DNA of 42,471 bases. Source: Pelodictyon luteolum. Lineage in GTDB: Bacteria; Bacteroidota; Chlorobiia; Chlorobiales; Chlorobiaceae. The notes beneath the pieces were generated by a model. That model was not told where the DNA came from. It saw nothing but the letters and a program-made list of their open reading frames with translations, and searched no databases. The stretch covers positions 1 through 42,471 of the forward strand of contig DYNE01000019.1 in the NCBI GenBank assembly GCA_020721225.1, read 5' to 3'. Below are positions 9,355 to 19,448 of the stretch, one piece after another (the stretch's first letter is position 1; each line of letters opens with the position of its first letter). The position numbers and the translations under genes are program-made.

Positions 9355-9434
9355 AATTTATTATCGGCTCTCTTTGTTACATCACGGCGTTTAAAGCCGG
9401 AGAGTGCTTAAGCTTCGATGAGCCAGGGAGAGAT

Positions 9435-9461
9435 ATGGTAAAAAAGATTTTCTTTTTATAA
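9435..9461 (+). other. Eight-codon leader ORF overlapping hrcA start
   Basis: ATG at 9435 opens an eight-codon frame (MVKKIFFL) whose TAA stop at 9459-9461 overlaps the hrcA ATG by one base (TAATG). AGGGAGAG lies a few bases before this ATG, whereas hrcA itself has no ribosome-binding site of its own. This suggests translational coupling. Whether the peptide is made or matters is unknown. Confidence 0.4.
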
Positions 9462-10534
9462 TGGATTCGTCTGAACTTACCTTGAGGGAGCGGCAGGTAC
9501 TGGGTATCGTTATCCAGTCCTATGTGGTCTCAGCCGCTCCTGTCGGGTCGAGATATATTGCAAGGAACTATAACCTTGGCCTTTCGGATGCCACCATTCG
9601 CAATGTGATGGCGGATCTTGAACGTGAGGGATTTATAAGTCAGCCGCATACTTCAGCCGGAAGGGTGCCGACAGACAAGGGATACCGTTACTATGTTGAC
9701 CTCATCATGCATGTTCAGCGGATCAATGATGAGGAAAAACGTCGCATCGATGCTGATTTCGGACAGCTGAACTGCGAGCGAAAGGGGACTTCGACCGAAG
9801 TCCTGTTTTCGGCAGCCAGGGTGCTCGGCACGATTTCCCGCCAGCTCAGTGTCGTTCTTTCGCCCGCATTTTCAAATGCGGTTTTCGAGAAGCTTGATAT
9901 GGTGCTGCTCAGTTCTTCGAGAATGATGGTTATTCTGTCGATCCGTTCGCTTTTTTTGAGGACGATCGTCATGGAACTTGATATCGAGGTTTCAAGGCAG
10001 ATGGTCGATGACGTCGTTGCTGTTCTTAATGAACGGCTTTCAGGATTGACGCTTGCCGAGATCAGGAGAACGCTTGTTGTTCGTTTGAGTGACTGCACCT
10101 GCGATAGCGCGCTTCTGGATCGGATAGTACGTTCTTCCGGTGAACTTTTTGATGAGACTCCGATGATCGAGAGGCTGTATATTTCCGGAGCTGAGTATAT
10201 TATCGACCAGCCGGAATTCAAGCAACCGGAAAAAGTTCGTGACCTGATTTCCATGATCGAGGATAAAACCAGTGTCGCGAAGCTCGTAGAGAATGCCACT
10301 GTTGCCGTTGAAACGGTAAAGCCGCAGGGTATGGATGTTTCGATCACTATCGGGAAAGAGAACATTGAGAGAAAAGCCGGAGAATTGACCATTTTATCAA
10401 CGCCCTACTATGTCGGTGATATGGTCGGCAAACTTGGGATTCTCGGCCCGACAAGAATGGATTATGAGCATGCAGTTCGCGTTCTGAACTATATGGCGGA
10501 CTGCCTGTCAACAACATTATCAGAAGTCCCGTAA
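9461..10534 (+). CDS. hrcA: Heat-inducible transcription repressor HrcA
   Basis: Represses chaperone operons by binding CIRCE elements; its activity depends on folding by GroEL. The 357-residue protein begins with the winged-helix domain ([17 protein letters not shown], then [39 protein letters not shown]), followed by the GAF-like and dimerisation regions; IGKEN and [11 protein letters not shown] near the C-terminus are typical. It heads hrcA-grpE-dnaJ. The start ATG overlaps the stop of a short upstream frame. No convincing CIRCE dyad was found upstream, so the cluster may not be self-repressed, or its operators may be elsewhere (groESL is not in this window). Confidence 0.96.
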   Translation: MDSSELTLRERQVLGIVIQSYVVSAAPVGSRYIARNYNLGLSDATIRNVMADLEREGFISQPHTSAGRVPTDKGYRYYVDLIMHVQRINDEEKRRIDADFGQLNCERKGTSTEVLFSAARVLGTISRQLSVVLSPAFSNAVFEKLDMVLLSSSRMMVILSIRSLFLRTIVMELDIEVSRQMVDDVVAVLNERLSGLTLAEIRRTLVVRLSDCTCDSALLDRIVRSSGELFDETPMIERLYISGAEYIIDQPEFKQPEKVRDLISMIEDKTSVAKLVENATVAVETVKPQGMDVSITIGKENIERKAGELTILSTPYYVGDMVGKLGILGPTRMDYEHAVRVLNYMADCLSTTLSEVP

Positions 10535-10548
10535 CTTAACAGTGTTTC

Positions 10549-11178
10549 ATGTTTATGAGAAAAAAAGTGTCTGCCGATATTGATGTTCATGCAGAGAACA
10601 TGACGGATGCGGTCGTTGCCGGTCCAGGATCGAGTCCTCTTCCTGAAGATGCTTCTGCATCTGAAGCTGGTCGTGAGCAAGAGGCCGGGCAGTATGAGGT
10701 TAAAATTGCGGAACTCGAAGCCGAACTCGCGAAACAGAGAGATCAGCTTGATAAATTTCGTGATGAACTGTTGCGGAGAGCTGCCGATTTCGAGAATTTC
10801 CGGAAGCAGAAAGAGCGTGAATCCATGATGGCCGGAACGAGGGCTCTTGAATCGACGATCAGAGAGCTGTTGCCATTAATGGATGATGTCAAGAGGGTTC
10901 TTCAGAATGCTCCACGGATTCTTGAGATCACCTCCGAAGCAAAACCCTATGTTGATGGCGTTGAACTGCTGAAAAGAAATTTCGACAACTGGCTTGAGGG
11001 GAAAGGCGTAACGGAAATCAAGTCGCTCGGCATGAAACTCGATGTCCATTATCATGAAGCGATTTCCATGATCGAGGTTCCCGATGTCGAGTCCGAAACG
11101 ATTGTCGAGGAGTATCAGACCGGCTATCAGCTTGGGGATCGGGTTATCCGGCATGCCAGAGTGATTGTGGCAAGTTAG
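10549..11178 (+). CDS. grpE: Nucleotide exchange factor GrpE
   Basis: Releases ADP from DnaK, completing the Hsp70 cycle with DnaJ. The 209-residue protein has a disordered acidic N-terminus, a long charged coiled coil (about 38-95, [33 protein letters not shown]), and the C-terminal beta domain with the [20 protein letters not shown] and [18 protein letters not shown] motifs. It follows hrcA by 14 bp and precedes dnaJ by 63 bp, so all three are likely one transcript. An alternative ATG two codons in cannot be excluded. dnaK is not in the window. Confidence 0.96.
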   Translation: MFMRKKVSADIDVHAENMTDAVVAGPGSSPLPEDASASEAGREQEAGQYEVKIAELEAELAKQRDQLDKFRDELLRRAADFENFRKQKERESMMAGTRALESTIRELLPLMDDVKRVLQNAPRILEITSEAKPYVDGVELLKRNFDNWLEGKGVTEIKSLGMKLDVHYHEAISMIEVPDVESETIVEEYQTGYQLGDRVIRHARVIVAS

Positions 11179-11241
11179 TTAGAGATGTTATCGTTTTTAT
11201 TGAAATTTGATGGATTGTGAAGCAATACAGGGCATTGTACC

Positions 11242-12447
11242 ATGAAGAAAGATTATTATGAGGTGCTTGGCGTAAGTCGTTCTGCCTCGAAGGATGAAAT
11301 AAAAAAAGCGTATCGCCAACTGGCACTGCAGTACCATCCCGATAAAAACCCCGACAACAAGGATGCAGAGGAGCATTTCAAGGAGGTGAACGAGGCGTAC
11401 GAGGTGCTCAGCAACGATGATAAGCGTCGTCGATATGATCAGTTCGGACATGCCGGCGTAGGCTCATCAGCCGCTTCAGGAGCGGGAGGGGCATACGGTG
11501 GAGGCGCAACTGATTTCAATGATATTTTCAGCGCTTTCAACGATATGTTCGGTGGCGGACGTACGCGTGGCGGAGGAGCTCCGTTCGGTTTCGAGGAAGT
11601 GTTCGGTGGTGGCGGAGGAGCAGGACGGCGCGGGAGGACTTCTGTGGGGATTCCCGGTACGGATCTTAAGATCAGGTTGAAGCTTACTCTTGAGGAGATC
11701 GCCAAAGGAGTTGAGAAGACGCTTAAGATCAAGAAACAGATTGTCTGCAAGGAGTGTAACGGGAGCGGCTCAAAAACCGGTGCTACCGAACCATGCCAGA
11801 CCTGTCACGGTTCCGGAGAGGTTCGTCAGGCCTCTAAAACCATGTTTGGACAGTTTGTCAATATTACCGCCTGTCCGACATGCGGCGGTGAGGGGCGCGT
11901 TGTAAAGGACCGTTGCACGGCATGTTATGGTGAAGGGATAAAGCAGGGAGAGGTGACCGTCAAGGTGGCGGTGCCGGCAGGTGTTCAGGATGGTAATTAT
12001 CTGACTCTCAGAGGTCAGGGGAATGCCGGGCCAAGAGGTGGTGCACCGGGAGATCTTATAGTGGTTATCGAAGAGAAGCCTCATGAGCTGTTCCGAAGAG
12101 AGGGCAACGATGTGATCTATGAACTTGCTCTAAGTTATCCCGATCTCGTACTTGGGACGAAGATAGATGTTCCTACCCTGGATGGAGCCGTGAAGCTCAC
12201 GATTCCTCCGGCAACGCAGCCGGAAACAATGCTGCGAATTCCCGGACAGGGTATAGGTCATCTGCGAGGATCGGGAAAAGGTGATCAGCTGGTAAGGGTT
12301 AATGTATATGTACCGAAAGATCTTGCCCATCACGAGAAGGAGTTGCTGAAAGAGTTAAAAAAAACCTCCGTATTTTCACCTTCAGGCAGCAACAACGATA
12401 AGGAGGAAAAGAGTTTTTTTGAGAAAGCCCGTGACATTTTCAGTTAA
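11242..12447 (+). CDS. dnaJ: Chaperone protein DnaJ
   Basis: Hsp40 co-chaperone that delivers unfolded clients to DnaK and stimulates its ATPase. The 401-residue protein shows all class A parts in order: J domain with HPD at 32-34, Gly/Phe-rich linker (about 73-130), four zinc-finger CxxCxGxG-type repeats at about 169-176, 185-192, 211-218 and 225-232, then the C-terminal client-binding domains. The fourth repeat is CTACYGEG, a mild variant. It is the last gene of hrcA-grpE-dnaJ and is closed by a strong hairpin 20 bp later. Confidence 0.97.
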   Translation: MKKDYYEVLGVSRSASKDEIKKAYRQLALQYHPDKNPDNKDAEEHFKEVNEAYEVLSNDDKRRRYDQFGHAGVGSSAASGAGGAYGGGATDFNDIFSAFNDMFGGGRTRGGGAPFGFEEVFGGGGGAGRRGRTSVGIPGTDLKIRLKLTLEEIAKGVEKTLKIKKQIVCKECNGSGSKTGATEPCQTCHGSGEVRQASKTMFGQFVNITACPTCGGEGRVVKDRCTACYGEGIKQGEVTVKVAVPAGVQDGNYLTLRGQGNAGPRGGAPGDLIVVIEEKPHELFRREGNDVIYELALSYPDLVLGTKIDVPTLDGAVKLTIPPATQPETMLRIPGQGIGHLRGSGKGDQLVRVNVYVPKDLAHHEKELLKELKKTSVFSPSGSNNDKEEKSFFEKARDIFS

Positions 12448-12466
12448 CGGGCGAATAAAAGGGGAT

Positions 12467-12498
12467 AAAAAAAGCCGGCAGATCGCTGGCTTTTTTTT
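12467..12498. terminator. Bidirectional terminator after dnaJ
   Basis: The arms 12467-12479 and 12485-12497 pair over 13 bp (one G-T) around the loop AGATC. Eight T follow on the plus strand and seven A precede, so it can end dnaJ transcripts and those of the convergent flavodoxin-like gene. Confidence 0.85.
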
Positions 12499-12514
12499 GT
12501 GTTCCTGAACGTTT

Positions 12515-13171
12515 TCAGAGTCCTCCGGTTTCAGATTTCGCCTCTTCGACAACTGCAAGGGTGATCTCACGGTATCCCATCTCTTCGGCATACTCCTCTG
12601 TTGCAATTTTGATCCTGTTTCTGAAAAAAGAGGGGATGGTATCGAGCAGTTCGATTGCCTCGTCAGTCCATGCAAGTGAAGCATTGCGTCTGCGGGTATC
12701 TTTTTTATAGGCATTGCAGAGTTCCTCGACAAATGATTCTATTATTTCAGGATCGGAAAGTTGCTGGGGCGAAAAAATTCGCTCGGCAAGAATTTTGTTC
12801 CGGACGAGGTGCATTTTCAACTGAGGAAGGTAGAGCAGGGTTGCCATCGGTTCCGGACTGCCGCAGGTGAGGAAAAGCGCTATTTTCTTGCGTTTGAGAT
12901 ATTTTTTCAGGTTGCTCTGAATAAGCGCACCGAGAAGCTGTGACGATACGAGCAGATAGTAGATCGGAGCTCCCATGATCACGACATCAAAATCCTGTAT
13001 GAAGCTGTAATCTCCGGTTGCCTTGCATTTCGCTTTTTCAACATAGGCTCCGTTATTGGCCAGTTCCAGGCCTATCGCATCGATAAGTCGGTCGGTAGAA
13101 CCTCCGGAACTCCTGCTGTCATAAAGAATAACCGCTCTCATTTGCTGCTGTTGCTGCGCTGAATGTGTCAT
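12515..13171 (-). CDS. Flavodoxin-like protein fused to a PCP_red (protochlorophyllide reductase C-terminal) domain
   Basis: From the ATG at 13171 the protein is 218 residues. Residues 11-145 form a flavodoxin-like fold: strand 1 and phosphate loop RAVILYDSRSSGGSTDRL, then DVVIMGAPIYYLLVSSQLL, then KIALFLTCGS, where FMN would bind. Residues about 168-212 (WTDEAIELLDTIPSFFRNRI and on through YREITLAVVEEAK) match the small helical PCP_red domain found at the C-terminus of ChlB/BchB, the 57-kDa subunit of dark-operative protochlorophyllide reductase. The pairing suggests an electron-transfer or redox protein linked to bacteriochlorophyll metabolism; this is inference. Starts further upstream (TTG at 13261) or downstream (ATG at 13141) are possible, and no ribosome-binding site decides between them. 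It is a single gene between two terminators. Confidence 0.75.
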   Translation of the reverse strand: MTHSAQQQQQMRAVILYDSRSSGGSTDRLIDAIGLELANNGAYVEKAKCKATGDYSFIQDFDVVIMGAPIYYLLVSSQLLGALIQSNLKKYLKRKKIALFLTCGSPEPMATLLYLPQLKMHLVRNKILAERIFSPQQLSDPEIIESFVEELCNAYKKDTRRRNASLAWTDEAIELLDTIPSFFRNRIKIATEEYAEEMGYREITLAVVEEAKSETGGL

Positions 13172-13361
13172 GAAAGGTATTTTGGTTACGGTACTGTTGT
13201 GCTTTAGGGCAATTCTTTTTCTATTGTTGCGATATTTTCTGACGTCGTCTGGATAGATCAAGCAGAAAAATAGAGCTGCCCGTGAATATATTTGTTTTTA
13301 ATTATAACACATTCAGCGAAAAAACTCTAATCGTGTGTTGGTTGAAAAAGGGGATGGTAGC

Positions 13362-13388
13362 AAAAAAAAGGGCGGATAAACCGCCCTT
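13362..13388 (-). terminator. Rho-independent terminator of gap
   Basis: Read on the minus strand, AAGGGCGG (13388-13381) and CCGCCCTT (13375-13368) form an 8-bp stem with a five-base loop, followed by a T-run complementary to the A-run at 13362-13369. It lies 33 bp after the gap stop codon. Confidence 0.9.
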
Positions 13389-13421
13389 CTGAATTCTTTA
13401 CCTGTATACCTACACTTGTTT

Positions 13422-14495
<1,074 letters not shown>

Positions 14496-14547
14496 TCAAT
14501 CTGAAAAAACATCACACAAGATATAACATCGAAATGAATATTCAGGG

Positions 14548-15972
14548 TTATTTCCCAAAATTGTCAAGAAAAAGTGTTTTCAGGTTACTGAAGCTTCCGT
14601 TGCTCATGAGCACGACGACATCGTTTTTCTTCAGGGTGGTTTCAAGAAACCTGACGATATCTGCAGGGTAATCTTCAGGTTGCGATCCGGCAAGAAAAAC
14701 AGTTTTTTCGCGTCCCTCAAGTTCCTGACGCAGTTTTTCTGTATCGAGCCGATCATCTGGCGCATATCGTTCCGGGCGATGCACCATACCCATCACGATA
14801 ACCGAGGCGGGACCGAAACAGCGAGCGAGTTCTTTCTGGAAGATGTTTCGTGTCGTTGTATTCGAGCGGGGCTCGAAACAGGCTACGATACGCCTGCCGC
14901 TGAAGAGTTCTGCAACGGCTTCCAGAGTGGCTTTGATTGCCGTCGGATGATGGGCGAAATCTTCGATCAGGGTTATTCCGGATTCAAATCCTTCAGTGAT
15001 TTCCATCCGGCGTTTCGGACGCTTGAAGAGAGGAAGGGCATCCGCAATCGTTTCCATCGACAGGCCGGCATGTCTGGCAGCAGCTACCGCACCGAGCGTG
15101 TTCATGATGTTGTGTTTTCCGAAGAGGGGAATGCTGACTCTTCCTTCCGGGTTGCCGAGATGGAAAATGCTGAAGGTTGTCATGTTTTCCGCACTGTTCA
15201 GGTCTTTTGCCGTCCATTCGCACTCCTGGCCGAAACCGAAGCGTTCGGTCCGGCAGAATGCTTTCGAAGCGACGGCACAGGCTTCAGGATCATCTCCGTT
15301 GACGAGAAGTATACCGTTTCCTGGAATAAGATTGACAAACAGTCTGAAGCTTTTCCGGATATCTTCGAGCGAATCGAAAATATCTGCGTGGTCGAATTCA
15401 ATATTGTTGATGATGGCAATATCGGGTCGGTAGAGCATGAATTTGCTGCGTTTGTCAAAAAAAGCCGTGTCATATTCGTCTCCTTCGGTAACGAAAAAGC
15501 CGGCATCCTCCCTTCCTGAAGGGCGACATCCGATCGCGAAGTTTTCAGGAATTCCTCCGACGAGAAATCCGGGTTTTAGATTGCCGTATTCAAGCAGCCA
15601 TGCAACCAGAGAGGTTGTTGTGGTTTTGCCGTGGGTGCCGGTTATCACCAGAGATGTATTATCGGCAATAAGCTCTTTGCGAACCAGTTCGGGCATCGAG
15701 ATCAGTTGGAGATGGCGCTCAAGCGCATATTCGAGTTCGCAGTTTCCCCTGCTGACCGCATTGCCGACAACGACAATGTCGGGATTCACCCGGGCGATGT
15801 TCTCTTCCGAAAATCCGTTGAAGTATCGGATATTATGGGCATCAAGGTAGGTGCTCATGGGAGGGTAAAGTGCGGAGTCGGAACCGCTGACGGCATGGCC
15901 GGAATGAGAGAGCGCGACAGCAACTGAGGCCATGGCTGTTCCCCCGATTCCAAGAAAGTAGATAGAACTCAT
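14548..15972 (-). CDS. mpl: UDP-N-acetylmuramate:L-alanyl-gamma-D-glutamyl-meso-diaminopimelate ligase (Mpl)
   Basis: Murein-recycling ligase that attaches the tripeptide L-Ala-D-Glu-mDAP directly to UDP-MurNAc. The 474-residue protein has the Mur-ligase layout: N-terminal Rossmann-like domain (FLGIGGTAMASVAVAL, GSDSALYPPMS), central ATPase with P-loop GTHGKTTTT (112-120) and EGDEYDTAFFDKRSKF, and a C-terminal domain with PKRRMEI, DFAHHPTAIKATL and FEPRSNTTTRN. The EGDEYDTAFFDKRSKF and FEPRSNT features separate Mpl from MurC. It implies diaminopimelate-type peptidoglycan and wall recycling. The neighbouring aminotransferase gene diverges from it across a 260-bp gap in which I see no clear element. 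Confidence 0.93.
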   Translation of the reverse strand: MSSIYFLGIGGTAMASVAVALSHSGHAVSGSDSALYPPMSTYLDAHNIRYFNGFSEENIARVNPDIVVVGNAVSRGNCELEYALERHLQLISMPELVRKELIADNTSLVITGTHGKTTTTSLVAWLLEYGNLKPGFLVGGIPENFAIGCRPSGREDAGFFVTEGDEYDTAFFDKRSKFMLYRPDIAIINNIEFDHADIFDSLEDIRKSFRLFVNLIPGNGILLVNGDDPEACAVASKAFCRTERFGFGQECEWTAKDLNSAENMTTFSIFHLGNPEGRVSIPLFGKHNIMNTLGAVAAARHAGLSMETIADALPLFKRPKRRMEITEGFESGITLIEDFAHHPTAIKATLEAVAELFSGRRIVACFEPRSNTTTRNIFQKELARCFGPASVIVMGMVHRPERYAPDDRLDTEKLRQELEGREKTVFLAGSQPEDYPADIVRFLETTLKKNDVVVLMSNGSFSNLKTLFLDNFGK

Positions 15973-16232
15973 GTAAAGTGAACGGTTTCTTCGCTGTTGA
16001 ACTGATATTTCCGGATAATTTCACGACGATGCGCTACATGATCCCTTTCGGGCAGGGAGTCGTTTTTTTATATACTCAAAATACGTTTCGGTCACAAGCT
16101 GTCAGCTCTAAAAGAAGACGCGATGAGCCTTATGCAGTGCCATTTCACAGAAATTACCGGTCCATGCTGAAAAAGATCGGGCGTAATCTGTATTTTACCA
16201 TCCTTTGATCATGTCCTCTAACTGAAAACCGT

Positions 16233-17351
16233 ATGCAATTCATCGATCTTATCACCCAGAAAAACAGAATCCGTGCATCACTGCTTCATCGCTTCGAAAA
16301 GATCGTCGATCACGGGCAGTATATTATGGGCCCTGAAGTCGGGGAACTTGAGTCGCGGCTTGCCGGATATACAGGAAGCCGTTTCTGTGTTTCATGCTCT
16401 TCGGGTACCGATGCCCTGCTCATGCCTCTTATGGCAAAAGGCCTTGGGCCGGGCGATGCAGTTATTACCACGCCGTTCACTTTTATCGCTACGGCCGAGG
16501 TTATCAGCCTTACCGGGGCGACACCGGCTTTTGCCGATATTTCTCCTGATACCTTCAATATCGATCCGGATCGAATTGCCGATGCGGCATGTCAGGCCAG
16601 GGATAAAGGGTTGCATCCGAAAGCGCTTATTCCTGTCGATCTGTTCGGCCTTCCTGCAGATTATGACCGTATTGAAGCTGTCGCCGATTCTCTCGGCCTC
16701 TGGATTCTTGAAGATGCGGCCCAGAGCTTTGGTTCCTCGTTGCGAAACAGACGGGCTGGACGTTTCGGACTTGCAGCGGCTACATCTTTTTTCCCGGCAA
16801 AACCTCTCGGTTGTTATGGCGATGGAGGAGCGGTCTTTACCGATGATGAAGAGCTTGATTTCCTTTTACGTTCGGTCAGGGTTCACGGAAGCGGGACCGA
16901 CAAGTACAGTAACGACCGGATAGGCATCAACGGCAGGCTCGATTCGATACAGGCGGCTGTTTTGCTTGAAAAACTTCAGATTTTTGATGAAGAGTTGGCA
17001 TCCCGACAGCGTGTTGCCGAAGCATACAGCTCCAGACTGAGAGGTAAACTGGTTGTGCCAGAAATTCCCGAAGGATATGTTTCCGCCTGGGCTCAGTACT
17101 CTCTTCTTGCCTCGTCGACAGCCGAGCGGACAACGATTATGGATACACTGCAGAAAGCGGGCATCCCTTCGGTTATTTATTATAAGATACCGCTGCACCT
17201 GCAGAAGGCTTTTGCTGGTCTGGGTTACGGTGAAGGGGACTTTCCTGTAACCGAAGAGATGAGCGGCAGAATATTTTCGCTGCCGATGCATCCCTATCTA
17301 TCCATTGAAGAGATCGAAACTATTTGTTCGGTTATCGGATCCTGCATATAA
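16233..17351 (+). CDS. DegT/DnrJ/EryC1/StrS-family PLP aminotransferase (WbpE-like)
   Basis: Sugar aminotransferase that converts a nucleotide-linked keto-sugar to an amino-sugar with glutamate, for surface polysaccharide or glycan synthesis. The 372-residue length is typical. It has the substrate and PLP-binding SCSSGTDALLMPLMA (54-68), PFTFIATAEVI, the EDAAQSFGSS motif with Asp161 holding the pyridine nitrogen, and Lys190 in SFFPAKPLGCYGDGGA forming the Schiff base. Overall sequence is closest in feel to WbpE/WlbE-type UDP-GlcNAc(3NH2)A aminotransferases, but the substrate cannot be fixed. No dehydrogenase or glycosyltransferase partner lies nearby, so its pathway genes must be elsewhere. 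Confidence 0.88.
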   Translation: MQFIDLITQKNRIRASLLHRFEKIVDHGQYIMGPEVGELESRLAGYTGSRFCVSCSSGTDALLMPLMAKGLGPGDAVITTPFTFIATAEVISLTGATPAFADISPDTFNIDPDRIADAACQARDKGLHPKALIPVDLFGLPADYDRIEAVADSLGLWILEDAAQSFGSSLRNRRAGRFGLAAATSFFPAKPLGCYGDGGAVFTDDEELDFLLRSVRVHGSGTDKYSNDRIGINGRLDSIQAAVLLEKLQIFDEELASRQRVAEAYSSRLRGKLVVPEIPEGYVSAWAQYSLLASSTAERTTIMDTLQKAGIPSVIYYKIPLHLQKAFAGLGYGEGDFPVTEEMSGRIFSLPMHPYLSIEEIETICSVIGSCI

Positions 17352-17396
17352 TTTTTCAAGCGAAGGCGCTGCGGAAGATTGTTGTGGGTGGCGCCT

Positions 17397-18734
17397 TCAT
17401 CCTTCACCCCCGGCAGCTTTTCCCGGGGCATGGATGCGTACGAAAATTCCGGCAATCATGACCAGCAGATTTATTGCCCCTACAACCAGAAAGGGGGCTT
17501 TTGGGCTCATTCCGTCAAAAAGCCGTCCTCCGGTAGAGGTAATGATCAGAATGCCGATCGCTCCGCTGATGTTGAACATGCCGATTACCGATCCCCTCTC
17601 GGCTTTAGGAGCCTCCTGGCCGATAAGTGATTGTGCTCCGAGGAAGGAACTGATCTGGCCGATTCCGAGAAGAATGAAAAAAAGGAGCGAGTACGGTTCA
17701 TGAGGATTGCCGATGAAGCCAAGTGACAGGTATCCCACACTGGCAAGAAACATGCAGAGCACCAGAGCGCTGACCCGGTTCATTCTGTCGATAACAGGGC
17801 CGATAACGGGAGCCCAGAGCAGCGCTGCTGCCTGGGAGATGATAAAGATGAGCGTGCCTTTTTTAACGGCTTCGGCAGGATCCATGCCCATGGCGATGCC
17901 GGCAGTCGTTCCCCAGAGAGGCAGAAAGGTGCCGATGATCGACTGATCTCCTCGTGCGACAAACGCCGCGCCGTATGAGAGCAGGATTCTCGGGTTTTTC
18001 ATATAGCTTATACCGCTGGTGAGTAACTTTTTAAGGGGCGGACGCTCTTCTTTTTTTACCGGGGTTCCGCTCTTAAGACCGATACCGACCACAACTGCCG
18101 AGATCAGTGCGATGCCGGCTATTCCGAAATGGGTATAGAGACCGGCATCAGTTCCGCTCATACCTCCGGCTGTCATCCTCTGGGGCAGGGCTCCGAAGAA
18201 CTGGTTAAGGACGACGATGCCAAGGCCATTGAGAAACCCGGTAATGGCAATAAGCTTGCCGCGCGACCGCTCGGCAGGATAATCAACCATGATTGTGGAG
18301 AGCGCTCCGGTAACCGCAACTATGCCAAGCGCATAAATGATACGGAAAAGGGTGAGTTCTCCGATCGATGACGCCGTAGGGTAAAGAGCGTAGGCAAGGG
18401 CAAGCAGGAGGAAACCGGCGCTAAAAACCTGTTTGCGTCCGATCCGGTCCATCAGGACGCCGGCCGGAACAAAAAAGAGAAGGGTGACGATTTCCGTCCA
18501 GAAAACAAGGTTGCCGCTGATGGTGCCCTGTTCCGATACGGGTATTTTCAGGTTTTCATTGAGAATATAGGCCTGCCCGATTGAAACGAAGGTGACAAGG
18601 CCGATGGAAAAAAACGCCGAAAAGAGAAACGTCAATCCATGGCGGGGCAGGATGGTCGGCGATAACTGAACCGGACCGAGACGATGAAGTTGTTCTTGAG
18701 AGGACATTGGGCGCTGGGGAGTCTTGCGATTCAT
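17397..18734 (-). CDS. Major facilitator superfamily transporter
   Basis: Inner-membrane transporter of about 445 residues with about 12 hydrophobic segments. The MFS A-motif region is present (GVLMDRIGRKQVFSAGF), as are LFRIIYALGIVAVTGALSTIMVDY and a second-half loop PVIGPVIDRMNRVSALV. The substrate is unknown; the overall look is that of a drug or metabolite exporter. The chosen ATG at 18734 overlaps the lolD stop as ATGA, pointing to translational coupling with lolD. Other ATGs lie at 18761 (inside lolD) and 18707. It ends 45 bp from the convergent aminotransferase; an inverted repeat (17363-17370 with 17392-17399) lies between the two but lacks a U-tract. Confidence 0.85.
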   Translation of the reverse strand: MNRKTPQRPMSSQEQLHRLGPVQLSPTILPRHGLTFLFSAFFSIGLVTFVSIGQAYILNENLKIPVSEQGTISGNLVFWTEIVTLLFFVPAGVLMDRIGRKQVFSAGFLLLALAYALYPTASSIGELTLFRIIYALGIVAVTGALSTIMVDYPAERSRGKLIAITGFLNGLGIVVLNQFFGALPQRMTAGGMSGTDAGLYTHFGIAGIALISAVVVGIGLKSGTPVKKEERPPLKKLLTSGISYMKNPRILLSYGAAFVARGDQSIIGTFLPLWGTTAGIAMGMDPAEAVKKGTLIFIISQAAALLWAPVIGPVIDRMNRVSALVLCMFLASVGYLSLGFIGNPHEPYSLLFFILLGIGQISSFLGAQSLIGQEAPKAERGSVIGMFNISGAIGILIITSTGGRLFDGMSPKAPFLVVGAINLLVMIAGIFVRIHAPGKAAGGEG

Positions 18735-19444
18735 GAAAATAGTTCGGAGCTGTCCATGCATTCATGCAGCAGTCCGTCCTGCATGTGCAGGCAGCGGTCC
18801 GCCATGGCGGCATATTCCTCGTTATGGGTGACAATGATAAACGATGTCTGACGTTCCCTGCAGAGATCGGCCATCAGTTCGTAGAGCATGCGGCTGTTCC
18901 TGCTGTCGAGGTTTCCGCTCGGTTCGTCGGCAAGAATCAGCCTTGGGTTGTTCATAATCGATCTCGCAATGGCAACCCGTTGCTGTTCGCCGCCCGACAG
19001 CTCCGACGGCAGGTGATCAAAACGGTTTTTCAGTCCCAGTTCGGCGAGAAGCGATTCGGCACGCTTTTTTGCCGCCGGCAGCTTTCCTGTGGCGATGAAT
19101 TCCGGCAGAGCGACATTTTCAACTGCGGAAAAGTCAGAGAGCAGATGATGAAACTGAAAGACGAATCCGATTTTTTTGTTGCGGAACACGGCCAGTTCTT
19201 TCTGGGAAAAGAGGTATCTGCCGTTACTGAACAGGGAGGTGTCTTCAAACAGCAATTCCCCGCTGTCCGGAGTATCGAGCGTTCCGAGCAGATTGAGCAG
19301 TGTTGTTTTTCCGCTTCCGGATGCACCGATTACCGTGAGCATTTCGCCTGGTTTTACGGAAAGATTGATCCCCTTGAGAATCGGAATCGGGGACTGTCCG
19401 GGAAGCGTGTAGGATTTTCTGATGTTTTTTGCGTCAAGCAGCAT
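18731..19444 (-). CDS. lolD: LolD-family ABC transporter ATP-binding protein
   Basis: ATPase of the MacB/LolD group, which powers lipoprotein release from the inner membrane or related extraction and export. The 237-residue protein has Walker A GASGSGKT (40-47), Q-loop Gln97 (FVFQFHHLL), signature LSGGEQQR (149-156), Walker [13 protein letters not shown] (169-180) and the switch His in IIVTHNEEY. The FQFHHLL and GNLDS features are typical of LolD. No LolC/LolE-type permease is next to it; instead it sits 4 bp after proA and overlaps an MFS gene by four bases. The permease partner is presumably encoded elsewhere, so LolD is the most likely but not the only identity. Confidence 0.85.
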   Translation of the reverse strand: MLLDAKNIRKSYTLPGQSPIPILKGINLSVKPGEMLTVIGASGSGKTTLLNLLGTLDTPDSGELLFEDTSLFSNGRYLFSQKELAVFRNKKIGFVFQFHHLLSDFSAVENVALPEFIATGKLPAAKKRAESLLAELGLKNRFDHLPSELSGGEQQRVAIARSIMNNPRLILADEPSGNLDSRNSRMLYELMADLCRERQTSFIIVTHNEEYAAMADRCLHMQDGLLHECMDSSELFS

Positions 19445-19448
19445 GGAT

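Noticed and set aside
9384-9410. Possible CIRCE operator upstream of hrcA (GAGTGCTTA at 9402-9410)
   Set aside because: Only the right arm resembles the consensus GAGTGCTAA. The sequence nine bases to its left does not match TTAGCACTC, so no dyad exists.
17363-17399. Inverted repeat GAAGGCGC/GCGCCTTC as a terminator between the aminotransferase and MFS genes
   Set aside because: The loop is 21 bases and no U-tract follows on either strand, and the right arm runs into the MFS coding end. Possible but not supportable as a terminator.
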